Shown here: positions 1-10,874 of the stretch, piece by piece
Layout of the letters: every line of letters starts with the position of its first letter
How positions within the stretch are numbered: the first letter of the stretch is position 1
From: Forficula auricularia
Lineage: Eukaryota; Arthropoda; Insecta; Dermaptera; Forficulidae
Assembly (NCBI GenBank): GCA_024734495.1
Contig: JALMQS010000906.1
Span: forward strand, 682,001-746,000
Direction of reading: 5' to 3'
Length of the DNA: 64,000 nt
The notes under the pieces: model-generated
Databases searched by the model: none
What the model saw: only the letters and a program-made list of their open reading frames with translations
Told to the model about the DNA's origin: nothing
Made by a program: the position numbers and the translations under genes

Positions 1-3
1 AAA

Positions 4-967
4 GGGATTTTGAGTCACATAAAATAAATAAATATAGTAACTTTAAATTATATTATGTTGGAGTTGGTGGTATTTCACAGTGAGAAAAATAAAATAATTT
101 ATGTTAAACCATTTAATTTTTAAATTCTTAATATATTTCGGGTTTTTAGCCCATCATCAGGAGTACATCGAGTGATGTAGAGGGTGGTCCTTATTTTGGA
201 TATTTTCGAATTTTTACGCGGACAAGGGCTCATATGGTTCGAAATAAATATAAAAAATATCCCCCAAGTTTCAAGTCTCTATTTCAATTTTAACCTGTGT
301 CCCACAGTGATTCAAGTTTCCTATCTAAATAACATGGGGTTTTTGCCATTGAAAGATCAATTTTTTATTCCGGCCAAAGTAATGGTTCAAAAATTTGAAA
401 CTCTATATACATTTATTCTTATAATAGTAGCTATCCCTCAGAATTTTTACAAATTTTTAGCTATTATAATTTTGGAGTCTATTACTTAATAACCCTAAGA
501 TATATTATAAAAGTATTTTATCTAGCCGAAACTCCAAAATTATAATAGCTAAAAATCTGTAAAAATTCTGAAAGAAATCAAGTATTATGAGAATAAAGTG
601 TACAGAGTTTCAGATTTTTTGAAACATTATTTTAGCCGGAATCAAAAAATTGATCAATGCCCCATGAGATTTGATGGGAATCTTGCTTGCATCGCTGTTC
701 AGCAAAGGTTAAAATTGAGATAGACTTGAAACTTGGGGGAATTTTTTTATTATTCATATAAGTCTTTGGGAGCATAAAAATTCGAAAATACCCTAAAAGG
801 AGCCAGCTTCTACATCAGTCGATGGACTAACAACCCGAAATATAGAATTTAAAAATTAAATGGTTAAACTCAAATTATTTTATTTTCCTCATTGTGAAAC
901 ACCGCCAATTCCAACCTATTATAATTTAAAATTACTGTATTTATTTATTTTATGTGATTAAAAAACC
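4..967. repeat. Large fold-back element FB1 (long inverted repeat)
   Basis: The left arm (about 4-478) is the reverse complement of the right arm (about 531-967), with a loop of about 50 bases. The outermost arms carry a run like CACATAAAATAAATAAATA, and this end type recurs in the array at 9541-11365 and its inverted remnant. The arms have diverged by scattered substitutions and short indels, so this is not a fresh duplication. No coding capacity is seen; the frame at 184-489 lies inside the left arm and is a chance frame. It could be a fold-back transposon or a snap-back copy of a retroelement. Confidence 0.85.
130..160 (-). ncRNA. Hammerhead-ribozyme-like motif in FB1 left arm
   Basis: Read on the minus strand: CTGATGA (160-154), one extra U, a 3-bp stem GGG/CCC with a 7-base loop, GAA, then the self-complementary AUAUAU followed by U. 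This matches the order CUGANGA - stem II - GAA - stem III - UH of a type I hammerhead. The equivalent site in the right arm (about 800-835) has lost the CTGATGA core. Activity is not shown; stem II is short and stem I is not obvious. Confidence 0.4.
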
Positions 968-1503
968 CATTACTTTATAAAATTTAAATTCTACATAAGT
1001 CACTTAATTTTTGGAAGAATATTATAAAAAATAATTTTAAAATAAATTGAATTTAGCTATACTAAAAAATTAAGCTACGGTAATTCTATTAGTATACTCG
1101 TAATAAATTAATTTTAAAGGAAAATTGAAGGAGACTCGCCATAAATTCAAATGATCCAGTGATTCTGGGGGTTGCAAAAATTATTTTAAAGTGTAAAAAG
1201 TGTGAATTTCATAATACGAAAAAAAAATGGTTAAACGCAAATTATTTTATTTTCCTCGCTGTGAAATTACCACCAGCTCCAACTTATTATAATTTAAAAA
1301 TGTTTCACTATAAACCCACACTGCGTTCCCTAAGCTTTACAGTAATTTTATGTTATTGGATAAAACAATACTTGGTAGGTTTCACATTAAGATATAAAAA
1401 TAAAACGAATTTATTTTTGGAGAGTCTTTAATTTATAATTTGACAGTTTATATTGGGAAAATAAGGACAAGTTTTTTATGTGGGACTTTTTTATTTATCC
1501 ACC
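968..1503. other. AT-rich spacer with an FB1 terminal fragment
   Basis: A stretch at about 1229-1300 repeats the outer arm of FB1 (the part around the TATTTTCCTCNNTGTGAAA motif), so a partial copy lies beside the complete one. Nothing else is recognised. Confidence 0.5.
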
Positions 1504-1534
1504 AACGTTTCGTCGACTTTGCCGACTTCTTCAG
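1504..1534 (-). ncRNA. Hammerhead-like motif (CTGAAGA ... GAAACGTT)
   Basis: Minus strand: CTGAAGA (1534-1528), an extra A, stem II GTCG/CGAC with a 7-base loop, GAA, then ACGT and T. ACGT is self-complementary, as in hammerheads with a very short stem III that act as dimers. Only the two innermost pairs of stem I can be drawn. It is probably a relic at the edge of a decayed repeat. Confidence 0.4.
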
Positions 1535-2170
1535 GGCTTCAAATAGTCATGTCACTCATTCGTCTAAATTTTCTTATTCTTTTCGTTACCATTGAAGGCC
1601 ATCAGAATACAATTTTCAAAAAATATTTGGCGTTTATTAAGATCGAGTGGTCACATTAACCCCTAGAGGTCAATATAACATTGGTAGATATCGATGAATG
1701 TAATTTTACATAGATATTATTCATTTCTAAAGAGAAATCAATGCAGTATAAAAATATATGTACCAATGTTGACTTTCAACCAGGGAATATATTGTGAGCT
1801 TAGAAATGGATTATTCCAAAGATTCCCTAATCATCTTTATTTATTCCTTTTTTGTGTTATTTCTACTTTAATAGTTCCTCAACGAGAGTAAATTTTATTC
1901 GACTAAAACTTGTCTGGACTTGTCCTTGACAAGCTTGAACTGGAAGATACTAATATATCTACCAGGCAGGGATTTGAAATCTTCTATCAGCACCCTTTTC
2001 GGAAAATTATTCAATTTAATTTCCCCTTGAAACTATACAACAATTTTATTTCATTTTGAGACCCAATATACTTTTATGTTTTTTATAGAAATATTTGAAT
2101 AACGGATAATAATTTGAAAATTTAAAGATCCTCCTGAAAATTTGAAGTCGACCTTATACTATATTATATA
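1535..2170. other. AT-rich DNA, no feature recognised
   Basis: No repeat shared with the rest of the window and no convincing coding frame; the 65-codon frame at 1694-1891 has no codon bias or motif. Confidence 0.4.
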
Positions 2171-2423
2171 ATGTCGGCTTAGAGTGTAAAGCTGCTAACT
2201 CCATTTTTAATCATATATGACATTTTACTACCATTCGAAAGAAAAAGAGATGCAGCATCGTCCAAGAAAACTGGTAATTAAAATTACCATCGTAAGTTGT
2301 AGAAAAAAAAATGTGAAAAATAGTTTCTTTCCATAACAACAATATTAAATTTTGTTTGTTTTTTCTCAGCCCTGTAATATTTCCTTGTTGTAAGTTAGCA
2401 GGTTTTATACTCTAAGGCGACGA
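2171..2423. mobile_element. MITE, family M1, copy 1
   Basis: This ~253-bp sequence is bounded by inverted repeats of about 26 bp built on GCCTTAGAGTGTAAA / TTTACACTCTAAGGC. It is homologous over its whole length to 16462-16720 and 35696-35945. The internal sequence has no coding capacity. The flanks are TA-rich, so the target duplication is ambiguous (probably TA or a short A/T word). Copy 1 has the most mutated left terminus. Confidence 0.8.
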
Positions 2424-3100
2424 TGTATACTAGTAATTATGAAAATACTCTAAATGTTTGAAATTTTAGGGATGCGCTTCATCCAAAGCATCCCTGGACC
2501 CCATGGCCACTGATAGGTACATATTTACCTACATATAAAGATAAAAGTAAATAAATATTTTATGAAATATTAATTTAGTGAAACAAGTGACCTAGAAAAC
2601 CTAACTCATAGTAAATTAATATATCATAAAATATTTAATTACTTTTATCTTTATTAAAGATGTTTCACCTTGCACCAACACCACAATCTCTAATAATTAT
2701 TTACCTACATATAACCACTCGTATTAATAGAAAAAATATAATCGTTTTCACAAGAAAAATCAAATCAAATAGAGGTGGCCAAAAAACTTTTCAAGATTTT
2801 TGATGGTCAAAAAAAGTTTGAAATCCCTAATTTAGACGGATGATCTTTAAGACACTTAAATAGCATTTGTTAATATAGATAAATTACATATTTTCTTTCA
2901 TTTTTTTCCAAAATTTTATTTTTCGATTAACCAAAATTTTCAAAATTTAAAATCTTATATTTTTATAAATTTCCATTTGATTTAAATAATTTTCAAATTT
3001 TTTTTTTGTAAATTACTCTCATTTAAAGTAAATATTTTCTTATTTCAATTTATTAAATGATATTTTATTTTAATAAAGTGTATTTTTTACTGTTTTTCAG
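2424..3100. other. AT-rich DNA with a short inverted repeat
   Basis: Arms at about 2538-2578 and 2613-2653 are complementary and could form a stem with a ~35-base loop. The sequence upstream of 3100 contains a pyrimidine-rich tract ending in CAG that fits a splice acceptor. Confidence 0.45.
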
Positions 3101-3167
3101 ATGAAACAGACTTCCTCTTTAATCCTGAATTGTGTGTTTCGTGAGGCATCATCTCGTTTCTTCACTG
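3101..3167 (+). CDS. Candidate coding exon, unknown product
   Basis: A 67-bp segment lies between a strong acceptor (TGTTTTTCAG) and a strong donor (GTGAGTAATC). Only the frame starting at its first base is fully open, and it begins with ATG: MKQTSSLILNCVFREASS, then RFFT, ending one base into the next codon. The peptide is rich in Ser and Arg with few acidic residues, which would suit a mitochondrial targeting start, but that is inference. A second frame reads ETDFLFNPELCVS before a stop, so the exon could instead be the end of a coding region. No partner exon could be assigned with certainty. Confidence 0.35.
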
Positions 3168-3660
3168 GTGAGTAATCTAATTGATATTCTTATTTGATTA
3201 AATTATTTATAATGATAGGCAAAAAAATTAATTGGCTTAATAAAAATATAGATTCAGATTAAAAAAGTCTAATAATTAAATGTTTTCAAAATCTTAAAAT
3301 ATCAATGATTTATGAATCTAAATATATAAATATATTTATTTAATTCTACAATTCTTTAAATAAAATTAGAAAACGAAAAATTAATGATTCCGAGCGTCTC
3401 GTGAAAAAAAAATTCTCTTTTTTCAATGAAATTTTTTAGAATTATAGTTAACTTTATTATTTTCAAAAAAGCAACATTCTAAAAAAAATTTAAAATGAAA
3501 AAACCCGAATTTCGCTCATGAAACCTTTGGCACATTACTAAATGTTTTCTGATTATATTTAAAAAATTATATTATTTTATGCATTCATTAAAACATTGAA
3601 AGATTTATTTTAAAACACAAATATATGTAATTCAAAGGCTTACAATTTTATTCTATAACA
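3168..3660. other. AT-rich DNA, probably intronic
   Basis: It follows the candidate donor at 3168. No repeat family or coding signal is recognised. Confidence 0.35.
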
Positions 3661-4376
3661 AGCTGCAAGGCCTTCGGCGGCCCTCTTGCTAGCCAGGGGC
3701 ACGCCCCTGGACCCCCCTCGAACCCCCACCCCCGAACCATGCCCAACCCCCGCCCCCACACCACCACCCCCAACACTCCCATTCTGCACCCTAACCCACT
3801 AACCCCCCTCATCATTTTTGACCCTCCCCCATTTTGGGTGGTTAGTTTTTACATTCCTAGCTTTCTAGAGGCCCAGAGATTATGTATACAAAATTTGGTT
3901 GCGTTTGCTCCAAGGGCAAGAATTTACATTTTTTCAACCTCCCCCCTTTTTGGGTGTTTTTTTGGGAAAATATTTTTAAACAAAAGTTATCAGAAATCCC
4001 TACAACTTTGTTTATCATAAAATTTGCCGTAGGGTTAATAGTTTAGGAGTTATTTGATAATTTTTATTCGTGCACCCCCCAAACCCACTTCTGGGGTCAA
4101 AATATCAAAACGTTATATAGCTAAAAACGTAAGTTAGAAGACATCTGATGTAAATATGATATTTCATAATAATCCCTTCAGCCGTTTTTACGTGAATCGT
4201 GAGCAACTTTTCGGAAACCACTGAAACAGACATACATACATACATACAGACATACAGACAGACAGGAATTTTGTTGAGGGTGTTTTCGTTCATAACTTTG
4301 CTTGAAACGTGTGCAACCAAAATTTGGCGTGATTTGGAGCAATGTACAGACAAAACCTTAATTTTATATATATAGA
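3661..4376 (+). mobile_element. Dispersed repeat family C, copy 1
   Basis: The element has a GC-rich head (TTGCTAGCCAGGGGCACG), a C-rich middle, a block with a CATACATACAGACA-type simple repeat, and ends in TTTTATATATATAGAT. The same head-to-tail order is seen at 56325-57000 and, more diverged, at 17875-18548. The AGCCAGGGG head and ATATATATAGAT tail resemble a widespread arthropod non-coding repeat whose class I cannot fix. The middle (about 3815-3960) contains the ~125-bp module also found in rolling-circle-like family A and MITE family M2. The 93-codon frame at 3739-4020 is low-complexity Pro and is rejected. Confidence 0.7.
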
Positions 4377-5480
4377 TTTTGTCCCTTAATTAATTATTTT
4401 CAAAAAATATATTTAAGATTTTTTTTTCAATTTTTATAATGTGAAGCTACTATAATATAAATTTATAATATAAGTTCTAAAATATGAATACTTTTTCATA
4501 TAGGTACACAGACTAATATTTTTAATTTTTTAAATTGAGATTCTAATTTTTCATATATTAACTAAATACTAGCATCAATCATAGAAATTTCCTTAATAAT
4601 TAACTTAATATCTTTATTATTCAATTCAAGGTAAAGTTAAATTGTTTTTAGATTAGATTAATTTTCTTTCCAAATATGTATTATTTTTCGGCCTAAAATA
4701 AAAAGCCTTATGTGTTCTTATATAAAAGTTGATAATATTTGATAAAAAAATATTTTTGTCAAGTCTTTTCCTATGAATGTAAATTTCTTAAAATTTCTAT
4801 TTGATAATAATTAACTCTATCGGAAAAAAATTGTTTTCAAAATATAGAATTATTCTAGATGTACGTTTTACTTATTACTTATTACTTACTAGAAACTCAA
4901 CTTTTAATATAAAAGTTACCAGGTGTCTTATTTTCTGTTATACCATTTTTATATAGAAAATACAATAGTAACATTTTTATTTGTCGATAGATTTTTTTCT
5001 TCCTTAATTTCAACCGTCTGGAATAGAATTTTATTATTCAATAGGTATAGCCAGTTTTCATAAAGAAAAATCAATGAGGTTGTCATTTGCTTGATGCAAA
5101 TAGCATTTATTCAAATAGATAAATTACATATTTTCTTTCATTTTATTTGTTAAGGTCTTTAGTTTTGTAGGTATGGGGCCGTCCATAAATTTCGTCACAC
5201 GAATTTAAAGATTTTTAGACCCTTTTAGCTTTTTGGAAATCTTTCAACTGTCAATATTATTTTTGGTTAAGGGAACAATTTTGACAAGTAATATATAATT
5301 CATTTACTGTTTTAATATCTATTCTATAATTTTTTGCATTTTCAATTTATTTTCAAAACTATTATTATTTTTTAAATATATTTAAATTTTTGATCAAATC
5401 AATTTTGACAGGTAACTAAGCAATAAATAACCATTTATCATTTTTTTCGGTCAGCTATTATCTATATAAATTTTAACTAT
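4377..5480. other. AT-rich DNA with small repeat fragments
   Basis: It contains a minus-strand fragment of the retrozyme-like family R at about 5046-5100, a piece beginning GGGGCCGTCCATAAATTTCG at about 5175 that resembles a common arthropod transposon end, and nothing else recognisable. Confidence 0.45.
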
Positions 5481-5595
5481 AAAACGAGACGCTCCCCGCC
5501 AGGGGCTAGGTGACGCCGGGTCGAAGGCCCGGGCGTCAGCTAGTAACAAATAAATTTTTCGTATCAAAAACTCTGGTACTCTCGGCTAAACAAAA
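5481..5595 (+). repeat. GC-rich repeat head plus a family R tail fragment
   Basis: A short GC-rich block (about 5484-5532, CGCCAGGGGCTAGG) looks like the 5' head of a family C relative. It is followed at about 5567-5592 by the ACTCTCGGCTAAACAAAA end of family R. These are truncated fragments. The 108-codon frame across them is considered spurious. Confidence 0.45.
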
Positions 5596-6149
5596 TTTTT
5601 TCAAATATACCCAGTATGATAATATTTATTATCCTATGTATATACCTACTTACATAGATACATATAACAAAATTATCAATATATATTTGATTAATTACAT
5701 TTCTTTAATTAGAGATAAACTTCCAACCCGAAAATGCTGTTTTTCTTTTGGAACACGGGAACCCCTGGCAGGTCCGACACCTGCTGTGATCCCAAATATT
5801 CCGAAATGTTCTTTTTCACCCCGCTCTGTCATCTAATACACTAACCGACCTGTGTGCTTGCTTGGCTTTAATTTATTCAAAAATTTATTTTTAGGAGTTG
5901 AGAAAATTACTTACAATTAAATAAAAAAAAAAACGAATAACCCTGATTACGCCATTCGATTCCTAAAAACATCCCCAAACCCACAACCAAGTCTTGAAAA
6001 AATTTGATCTTTATTTCTCCAATTAAATTTTAAATCTCTATCAATTTCTAAAATTGAAGAATATGGTATTAACGAAGGATGTGATTACAAATTTTCTTGT
6101 TTCCAGAAATTTTACTTATTTTGTTAAGGGAGAATGGTGTGGATTCTGG
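5596..6149. other. AT-rich DNA, small GC-richer patch
   Basis: The patch at about 5740-5870 is closer to balanced base content than its surroundings, but has no splice consensus or conserved frame. No feature is assigned. Confidence 0.3.
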
Positions 6150-6425
6150 GCGAAACATTTTAAATACCTAAAGTAAAGAAATTTTTTGAAATTTTTGAAA
6201 TTTTAAATATAAAATACTAGGTAGGTTTCCAGTTTCTTTTGTGAACTCGTGAAGATAGACTTATAGCCCGAAATATACATAGAGTCGTGCCAAACAAGCA
6301 TCTAATCTTTTATTTATGTGAAACCTACCTAGTATTTTATATTTAAAATTTAAAAAATTTCTAAATTTTTTTTTCAATTTTCTTTACCTTAATTTTATTT
6401 AATTGAAAATATTATGTTTTGCCTT
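6150..6425. repeat. Imperfect fold-back
   Basis: Arms at about 6148-6232 and 6320-6425 are complementary, including the word AAATATAAAATACTAGGTAG and its complement. The right end abuts a family R fragment, so this may be the remains of a palindromic family R insertion. Confidence 0.6.
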
Positions 6426-6481
6426 GAGTATCAGAGTTGTTGATCCATAAAAAGAATGAGACTTACTTGATGCAAATAAAC
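6424..6481 (-). repeat. Family R (retrozyme-like) tail fragment
   Basis: Minus-strand piece with the order TTTATTTGCATCAAG ... GATCAACAACTCTGATACTC, as in other family R copies. It is truncated and diverged. Confidence 0.6.
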
Positions 6482-6544
6482 TTATAAAAGTACATATCGG
6501 TTTATGCGGCTAGCTTGCTATAATAACAAAACTAATTTTTTATA

Positions 6545-6775
6545 TCCAATCTGATATTTGAATCCATGAAAAATAACAGATAAGATTTTTCTAATTAAAA
6601 AGATTGATAATGAAGGTCAAACCTTCGAATATATTAGTCTCAAACAAATAAATTATATGGTACATGTAGCTATATATAAACATATTAATATTTGGTATAC
6701 ATGTATATTTATATGTTTATTTGCAACAAGAAGATGACAACCTTAATTTCTGTTTGTGATTTTTTTTTAATTAAG
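6545..6775 (+). repeat. Family R copy with degraded hammerhead core
   Basis: It follows the family order: AACAGATAAGATTTTTCTAAT, then TTGATAATGAAGGTCAAACC (the ribozyme region with the first core base and one A changed), TAGTCTCAAACAAATAAA, a TA-rich spacer, then TATGTTTATTTGCAACAAG and the GACAACC block. The core changes should abolish self-cleavage. The family identity is clear; the ribozyme is dead by inspection. Confidence 0.65.
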
Positions 6776-7325
6776 TGATTAATAATAGTTCCACATATTT
6801 CGAGGGCTTGCAGTACCTTTTCCTTAGTGGATGCCACTAGCTCAACAATGTATCTGTTGCAGTAAAAACCCGATTTTTAGTAAGAACGGATTCTTACTAG
6901 TTAAAACGCGTTTCACTGAATACCTTAGAGGCAACTAGAGTTTACTGATGCTGGTTGAGTTTAGTTCAAAGGTCTAGAATCTTATTTTTGACTTCCCGCC
7001 TCATTTTGGGTGTTTATTTTCAATTTTTTTTAAACGAAAAATTACATCTTCAACATCTTTGCTTCTAATTTTTGACATTTTTGTTTAAAAATTTTTGAAA
7101 ATAAGCACCCAAAATGATGCGGAATGTCAAAAATGAAGATTCTAGACCTTTGAACTAAACTCAACCAACATCAGTAAACTCTAGTTGCCACAAGGTCTCA
7201 GTGAAACGCGTTTTAACTAGTAAGAGCCCGTTCTTACTAAAACGGGGTTTTACTGCAACATATTCACTAAGGAAGGAGTGCTGCAAGCCCTCGAAATATT
7301 TGGAATTATTAAACAATTAATTATA
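6768..7325. repeat. Large fold-back element FB2
   Basis: The left arm (about 6768-7040) and right arm (about 7075-7325) are reverse complements, down to matching words such as TCGAGGGCTTGCAG and ACTAGTTAAAACGCG. The left arm has an extra ~25-base insert (about 6825-6850) absent on the right. The region near the axis contains part of the ~125-bp module shared by several other elements (CATTTTGGGTG next to GGTCTAGAATCTT). No coding capacity. Confidence 0.85.
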
Positions 7326-7534
7326 TAAAATTACTGGAAACAAGCAAATTTTTAATTACAATCTTAATTATATTTAAAAACATCCAGCCAATAAAAGTAC
7401 ATTGAATATTTTTATTTTTATTTATTTATTTATTTATTATTTTCAACGGCTAAATGCCTAATACATTAATATAATACAATAATTATTGAATATAACAAAA
7501 TTAACAATAATAAGAACGTCATAAGAATCCTGAA
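7326..7534. other. AT-rich spacer with a TTTA simple repeat
   Basis: A TTTA/TTAT tract at about 7405-7440 is followed by an AT-rich lead-in to the LINE relic. A similar TTATTTCAACGGC motif is seen at about 61540, suggesting both belong to LINE-related sequence. Confidence 0.4.
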
Positions 7535-8455
7535 CAAGATTTTATCCCAGATGATTTCATAAATCTGATACAGGACATTTACTCGAACAACACCGCTAGA
7601 ATAAAAACCGAAGGAAGACTGTCCGGAAGCATCCCGGTGAATCAAGGTATTAGGCAGGGAGACTCCCTTAGTCTGCTGCTTTTTAATATTGTTATGGATG
7701 AAATCATTGGCGAAATCAAAAATCTAAAAGGATATTCCTTGGGGGACGAGAATATAACATGCGTTTGCTACGCAGACGATGCAGCACTCGTTGCAGAAGA
7801 TGAAGATTCCCTCCAGCGCCTCATGTATAAATTTAGCTGTGTTGCGCATAAATTCGGTCTCACCCTGTCAACCAAGAAGACCAAAACACTGACAATCTCT
7901 AAATAACAACTCCGATGTAAAGTACAACTGTACGATACGAGTATCGAACAAGTCATGTCCTTCACATACCTTGGCATCCAAATGACCTCTCATCAAGACT
8001 TAGAAACAGAGGCAAGACATCAGGCAATAAGAGCCTCAAAAATATCGGGTTGCCTTAACAATGCAATCTGGTCAAATCAATATTTAAGAACGGAGGCCAA
8101 GATACGAGTCTACAAAACCGTAGTACGTCCAATATTAACTTACGCAACAGAGACAAGACCCGACACTGCAAAAACTTCTCAATTATTGGAAACGACTGAA
8201 ATGAAGACATTACGAAGGATAATGAACGTGACCAGGCTCGATAGGATGAAGAGTGAAGATATTAGGGAAAAATGTGGAATACAATAGGTGGGCGAATGGG
8301 TTAAAAGAAGAAGAGCGGAATGGTATGCGCATGTGAGAAGAATGCCAGAAGAGCGGCTGGTAAAGAAAGTGATGACAAACAAGCCGGTTGGAATAAGAAG
8401 TAGAGGTCGTCCCAAGAAGAGATGGTATGACGTTCTGGAAGAAACAAACCTATAG
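7535..8455 (+). pseudogene. Non-LTR retrotransposon reverse-transcriptase relic
   Basis: A reading frame in one phase from about 7535 to the TAG at 8453 encodes the C-terminal half of a LINE polymerase. RT block: RIKTEGRLSGSIPVNQGIRQ, GDSLSLLLFNIVMDE, and the catalytic CVCYADDAALVA (FADD/YADD box). Then the post-catalytic FTYLGIQM, the thumb-like region with VRPILTYATE, and a basic tail WYAHVRRMPEERL ... RGRPKKRWYDVLEE typical of these elements' C-termini. It is interrupted by in-frame TAA at 7904 and TAG at 8285, with no frameshift. The N-terminal endonuclease and the first RT blocks are absent, as expected for a 5'-truncated insertion. Clade (Jockey/RTE-like) cannot be fixed by eye. Confidence 0.9.
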
Positions 8456-9274
8456 GTTTAAAAATAAGAAGAAGAAGAAAAACAACAACAATAATAGACA
8501 AAGTAATATTATTAAATTAATATAATAATGATAGAGTATATTATGTTAAATAACAATAGAGAAATATAAAAATAATATAAGATAATAGTAAAGTGATGAA
8601 ATATAATAATAGAATAGTTACTTGTAGACTAGGGTCAACATTGTGAACAAGACTGCGACTCTATTAATGTTCAATGAGAAGTCCAAGGGGAATATAATAT
8701 TATCATCGCAAATTTGAATCTGTTCGAAATCTACTTTGCTGAAATTTTAAAAGATTCGATCCAAACCATCATAGAAATCAAATTAAACGTACTAAACCAA
8801 TCTTGTTTGAATTCTAGTATAATTAATTTTAATAAATAAATAAATAAACATTTTAATAAATAAAAAATAATGAACAAGGACAGACTAATTAGAGAATTCC
8901 GTTTTAATCTGTATATAAGTATAGTTTTTTAATTGAAGAGCACGAATATGAACTATCGACTAATCACTGAACTGAAAGAACTCTTGAAGAATTCCCTTTG
9001 ACCTTAGAGGCTTTTAGGCGCCACAGAAATAAAGCAAATTTTCCCGATAAAACTAATTAGCATGAGTGTTTGGAGCCAATCAATGTATTTTTAAATGACT
9101 TCTTATTAAATAAATATTCTGATAAACCGGATGTTAATAAACTGAACAGTTAAACTAAACAAATAAGATTTTCTGGATAATTTAATTAAAGTCGGGAAGA
9201 TGAAAAAATTAAAATAAAATATGTTGTTTTTACTTTATCGAATGTTTTTTTTTTTATTTCTAAATGATTAATTG
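8456..9274. other. AT-rich DNA, LINE-associated tail
   Basis: The purine-rich GAAGAAGAAG tract at about 8466-8480 and the following ATA-rich stretch probably form the LINE 3' end. A related block (about 8635-8690, ATTAATGTTCAATGAGAAG) is seen in diverged form at about 62095-62165. The rest is unassigned. Confidence 0.4.
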
Positions 9275-9306
9275 GACGTTTCGAACACCTTACAGTCCAT
9301 CTTCAG
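9275..9306 (-). ncRNA. Hammerhead-like motif (CTGAAGA ... GAAACGTC)
   Basis: Minus strand: CTGAAGA (9306-9300), extra U, stem II GGAC/GUUC (one G-U) with an 8-base loop, GAA, then self-complementary ACGU and C as the cleavage-site base. Stem I pairs only two bases near the core, so this is a partial match. Confidence 0.4.
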
Positions 9307-9653
9307 CACCTTATCAATTATTAGAATTTCCTATTTTTTGAGATATAATTAAGTATATTTTCGATTAAAATACTAGTAGATATCTATGTTATTAGTAATA
9401 AAACAAATACAAATTGTGTTTTATTTATATACAGGCTAGTTCTTTTTTCTCCTATCAGATTTTCCATTTATATTTTCCATTTCTTTGCCCTAAAAGTATA
9501 AAAAACGCAAATCTTATTTATTTGTTGATATTATAAATATAAAATAATTAATCCGAAGGTTTGAGTATCTTTTTTTTTTTTGAAAATTAGATAGATTTTT
9601 TTTTCCAAAAATACAATTCAAAGTGAAAACCAAATATATCAAGAAAGAATTTA

Positions 9654-9846
9654 AGGTAAAAAATCTAAGATTTTAGTAGAATATTTTTAATGTAAGAGGG
9701 CTTCTCCCCCTCAGGAGTTGAACCCAAGTACTAACACGCTTGCCGGGATTGCTCGACCCTCGAGACAAGTACTTGGGTTCAACTCGTGAGGGGACGAAGT
9801 CCTCTAATTTAAAAATATTCTACTAAATTCTTAGATTTTTTAGGTT
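9654..9846. repeat. T-arm palindrome, array unit 1
   Basis: Arms of ~90 bp flank a short loop. Each arm holds CAAGTACTTGGGTTCAACTC or its complement, close to a tRNA T-arm / Pol III B-box, followed by GAGGGGACGAAG and then TAAAAATATTCTACTAAA. Confidence 0.75.
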
Positions 9847-9962
9847 AATTAAATACTTTCTTGATAAATTTTATAAATTAAAGAAAGGTTTTTTTAGCCA
9901 CATATAATAAATAAATACAATAGTTTTTATATTGATTATTATTATTTCTTAGATTAAATTTC

Positions 9963-9999
9963 CATACAGTTTCGGTTATCTCTTGCTGACCATCTTCAG
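9963..9999 (-). ncRNA. Hammerhead-like motif in array unit 1
   Basis: Minus strand: CTGAAGA (9999-9993), extra U, GGU/ACC stem, GAA, then AC-UGUAUG-GA-type sequence. The same block in unit 2 has a perfect GGUCA/UGACC stem II but GAAU after it. The family consensus therefore looks functional while each copy is damaged. Confidence 0.35.
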
Positions 10000-10259
10000 T
10001 AGTATTGAAAATTGAAACATTTTTTGTAAAATATTTTTTAAAGATTTACACAAAATAAAACCATACAATTTCACATTTTTACATACAATTTCTTTCAAAA
10101 TGGAATTTGTCATTTTGCATACATTAGTAACATAGATATTTAATAATAAAATAATTAATCCGAAGGTTTGAGTATCTTTTTTTGAAAAATAGAAGGATTT
10201 TTTTTCAAAAATACAACTCAAGGTGACAACTAAATATATCAAGAAAAAAATTTAATTAA

Positions 10260-10455
10260 GGTAAAAAATCTAAGATTTTAGTAGAATATTTTTACATTGC
10301 ATATCAGAGGGCTTCGTCCTCTCAGGAGTCGAGCCCAAGTGCTAATATGCTTGCCAGGCTTGTTAGTTCGAGCCTCGAGACAAGTACTTGGGTTCAACTC
10401 CTGAGGGGACGAAGTAATGTATAAATATTCTACTAAAATCTTAGATTTTTTACCT
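10260..10455. repeat. T-arm palindrome, array unit 2
   Basis: Same palindrome as in unit 1, with CTTGGGTTCAACTCCTGAGG on the right arm and a diverged CAGGAGTCGAGCCCAAG on the left. Confidence 0.75.
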
Positions 10456-10874
10456 TAATTAAATTCTTTCTTGATAAATTTTATAAATTTATGGGTTTTT
10501 TAGCCACATATTATAAATAAATACAATAGTTTTTATTGATTATTATTATTTCTTTGTTTAATTTATCATACAGATTCGGTCACCTCTGGTTGACCATCTT
10601 CAGTAGTACTGAGAATTGAAACATTTTTATGTAAAATTTTTTAAACATTTACACAAAATATAACCTGCTTTTTTTAAGTCGGTTAAAAACCATACAATTT
10701 CACATTTATACATACAATTTCGTTCAAAATTGTCATTTTGCATACATTAGTAACATAGATATTTAATAATGAAATAATTAATCCGAAGGTTTGAGTATCT
10801 TTTTTTGAAAATTAGAGGGATTTTTTTTCAAAAATACAACTCACGGTGAAAACCAAATAGGTATATCAAGAAAA

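Noticed and set aside
3739..4020. Pro-rich 93-codon frame
   Set aside because: Low-complexity C-rich repeat (family C), with the same stretch at 56258-56506 in a different context.
5510..5836. 108-codon frame as a gene
   Set aside because: It crosses a GC-rich repeat head and a family R fragment, with no splice context or codon bias.
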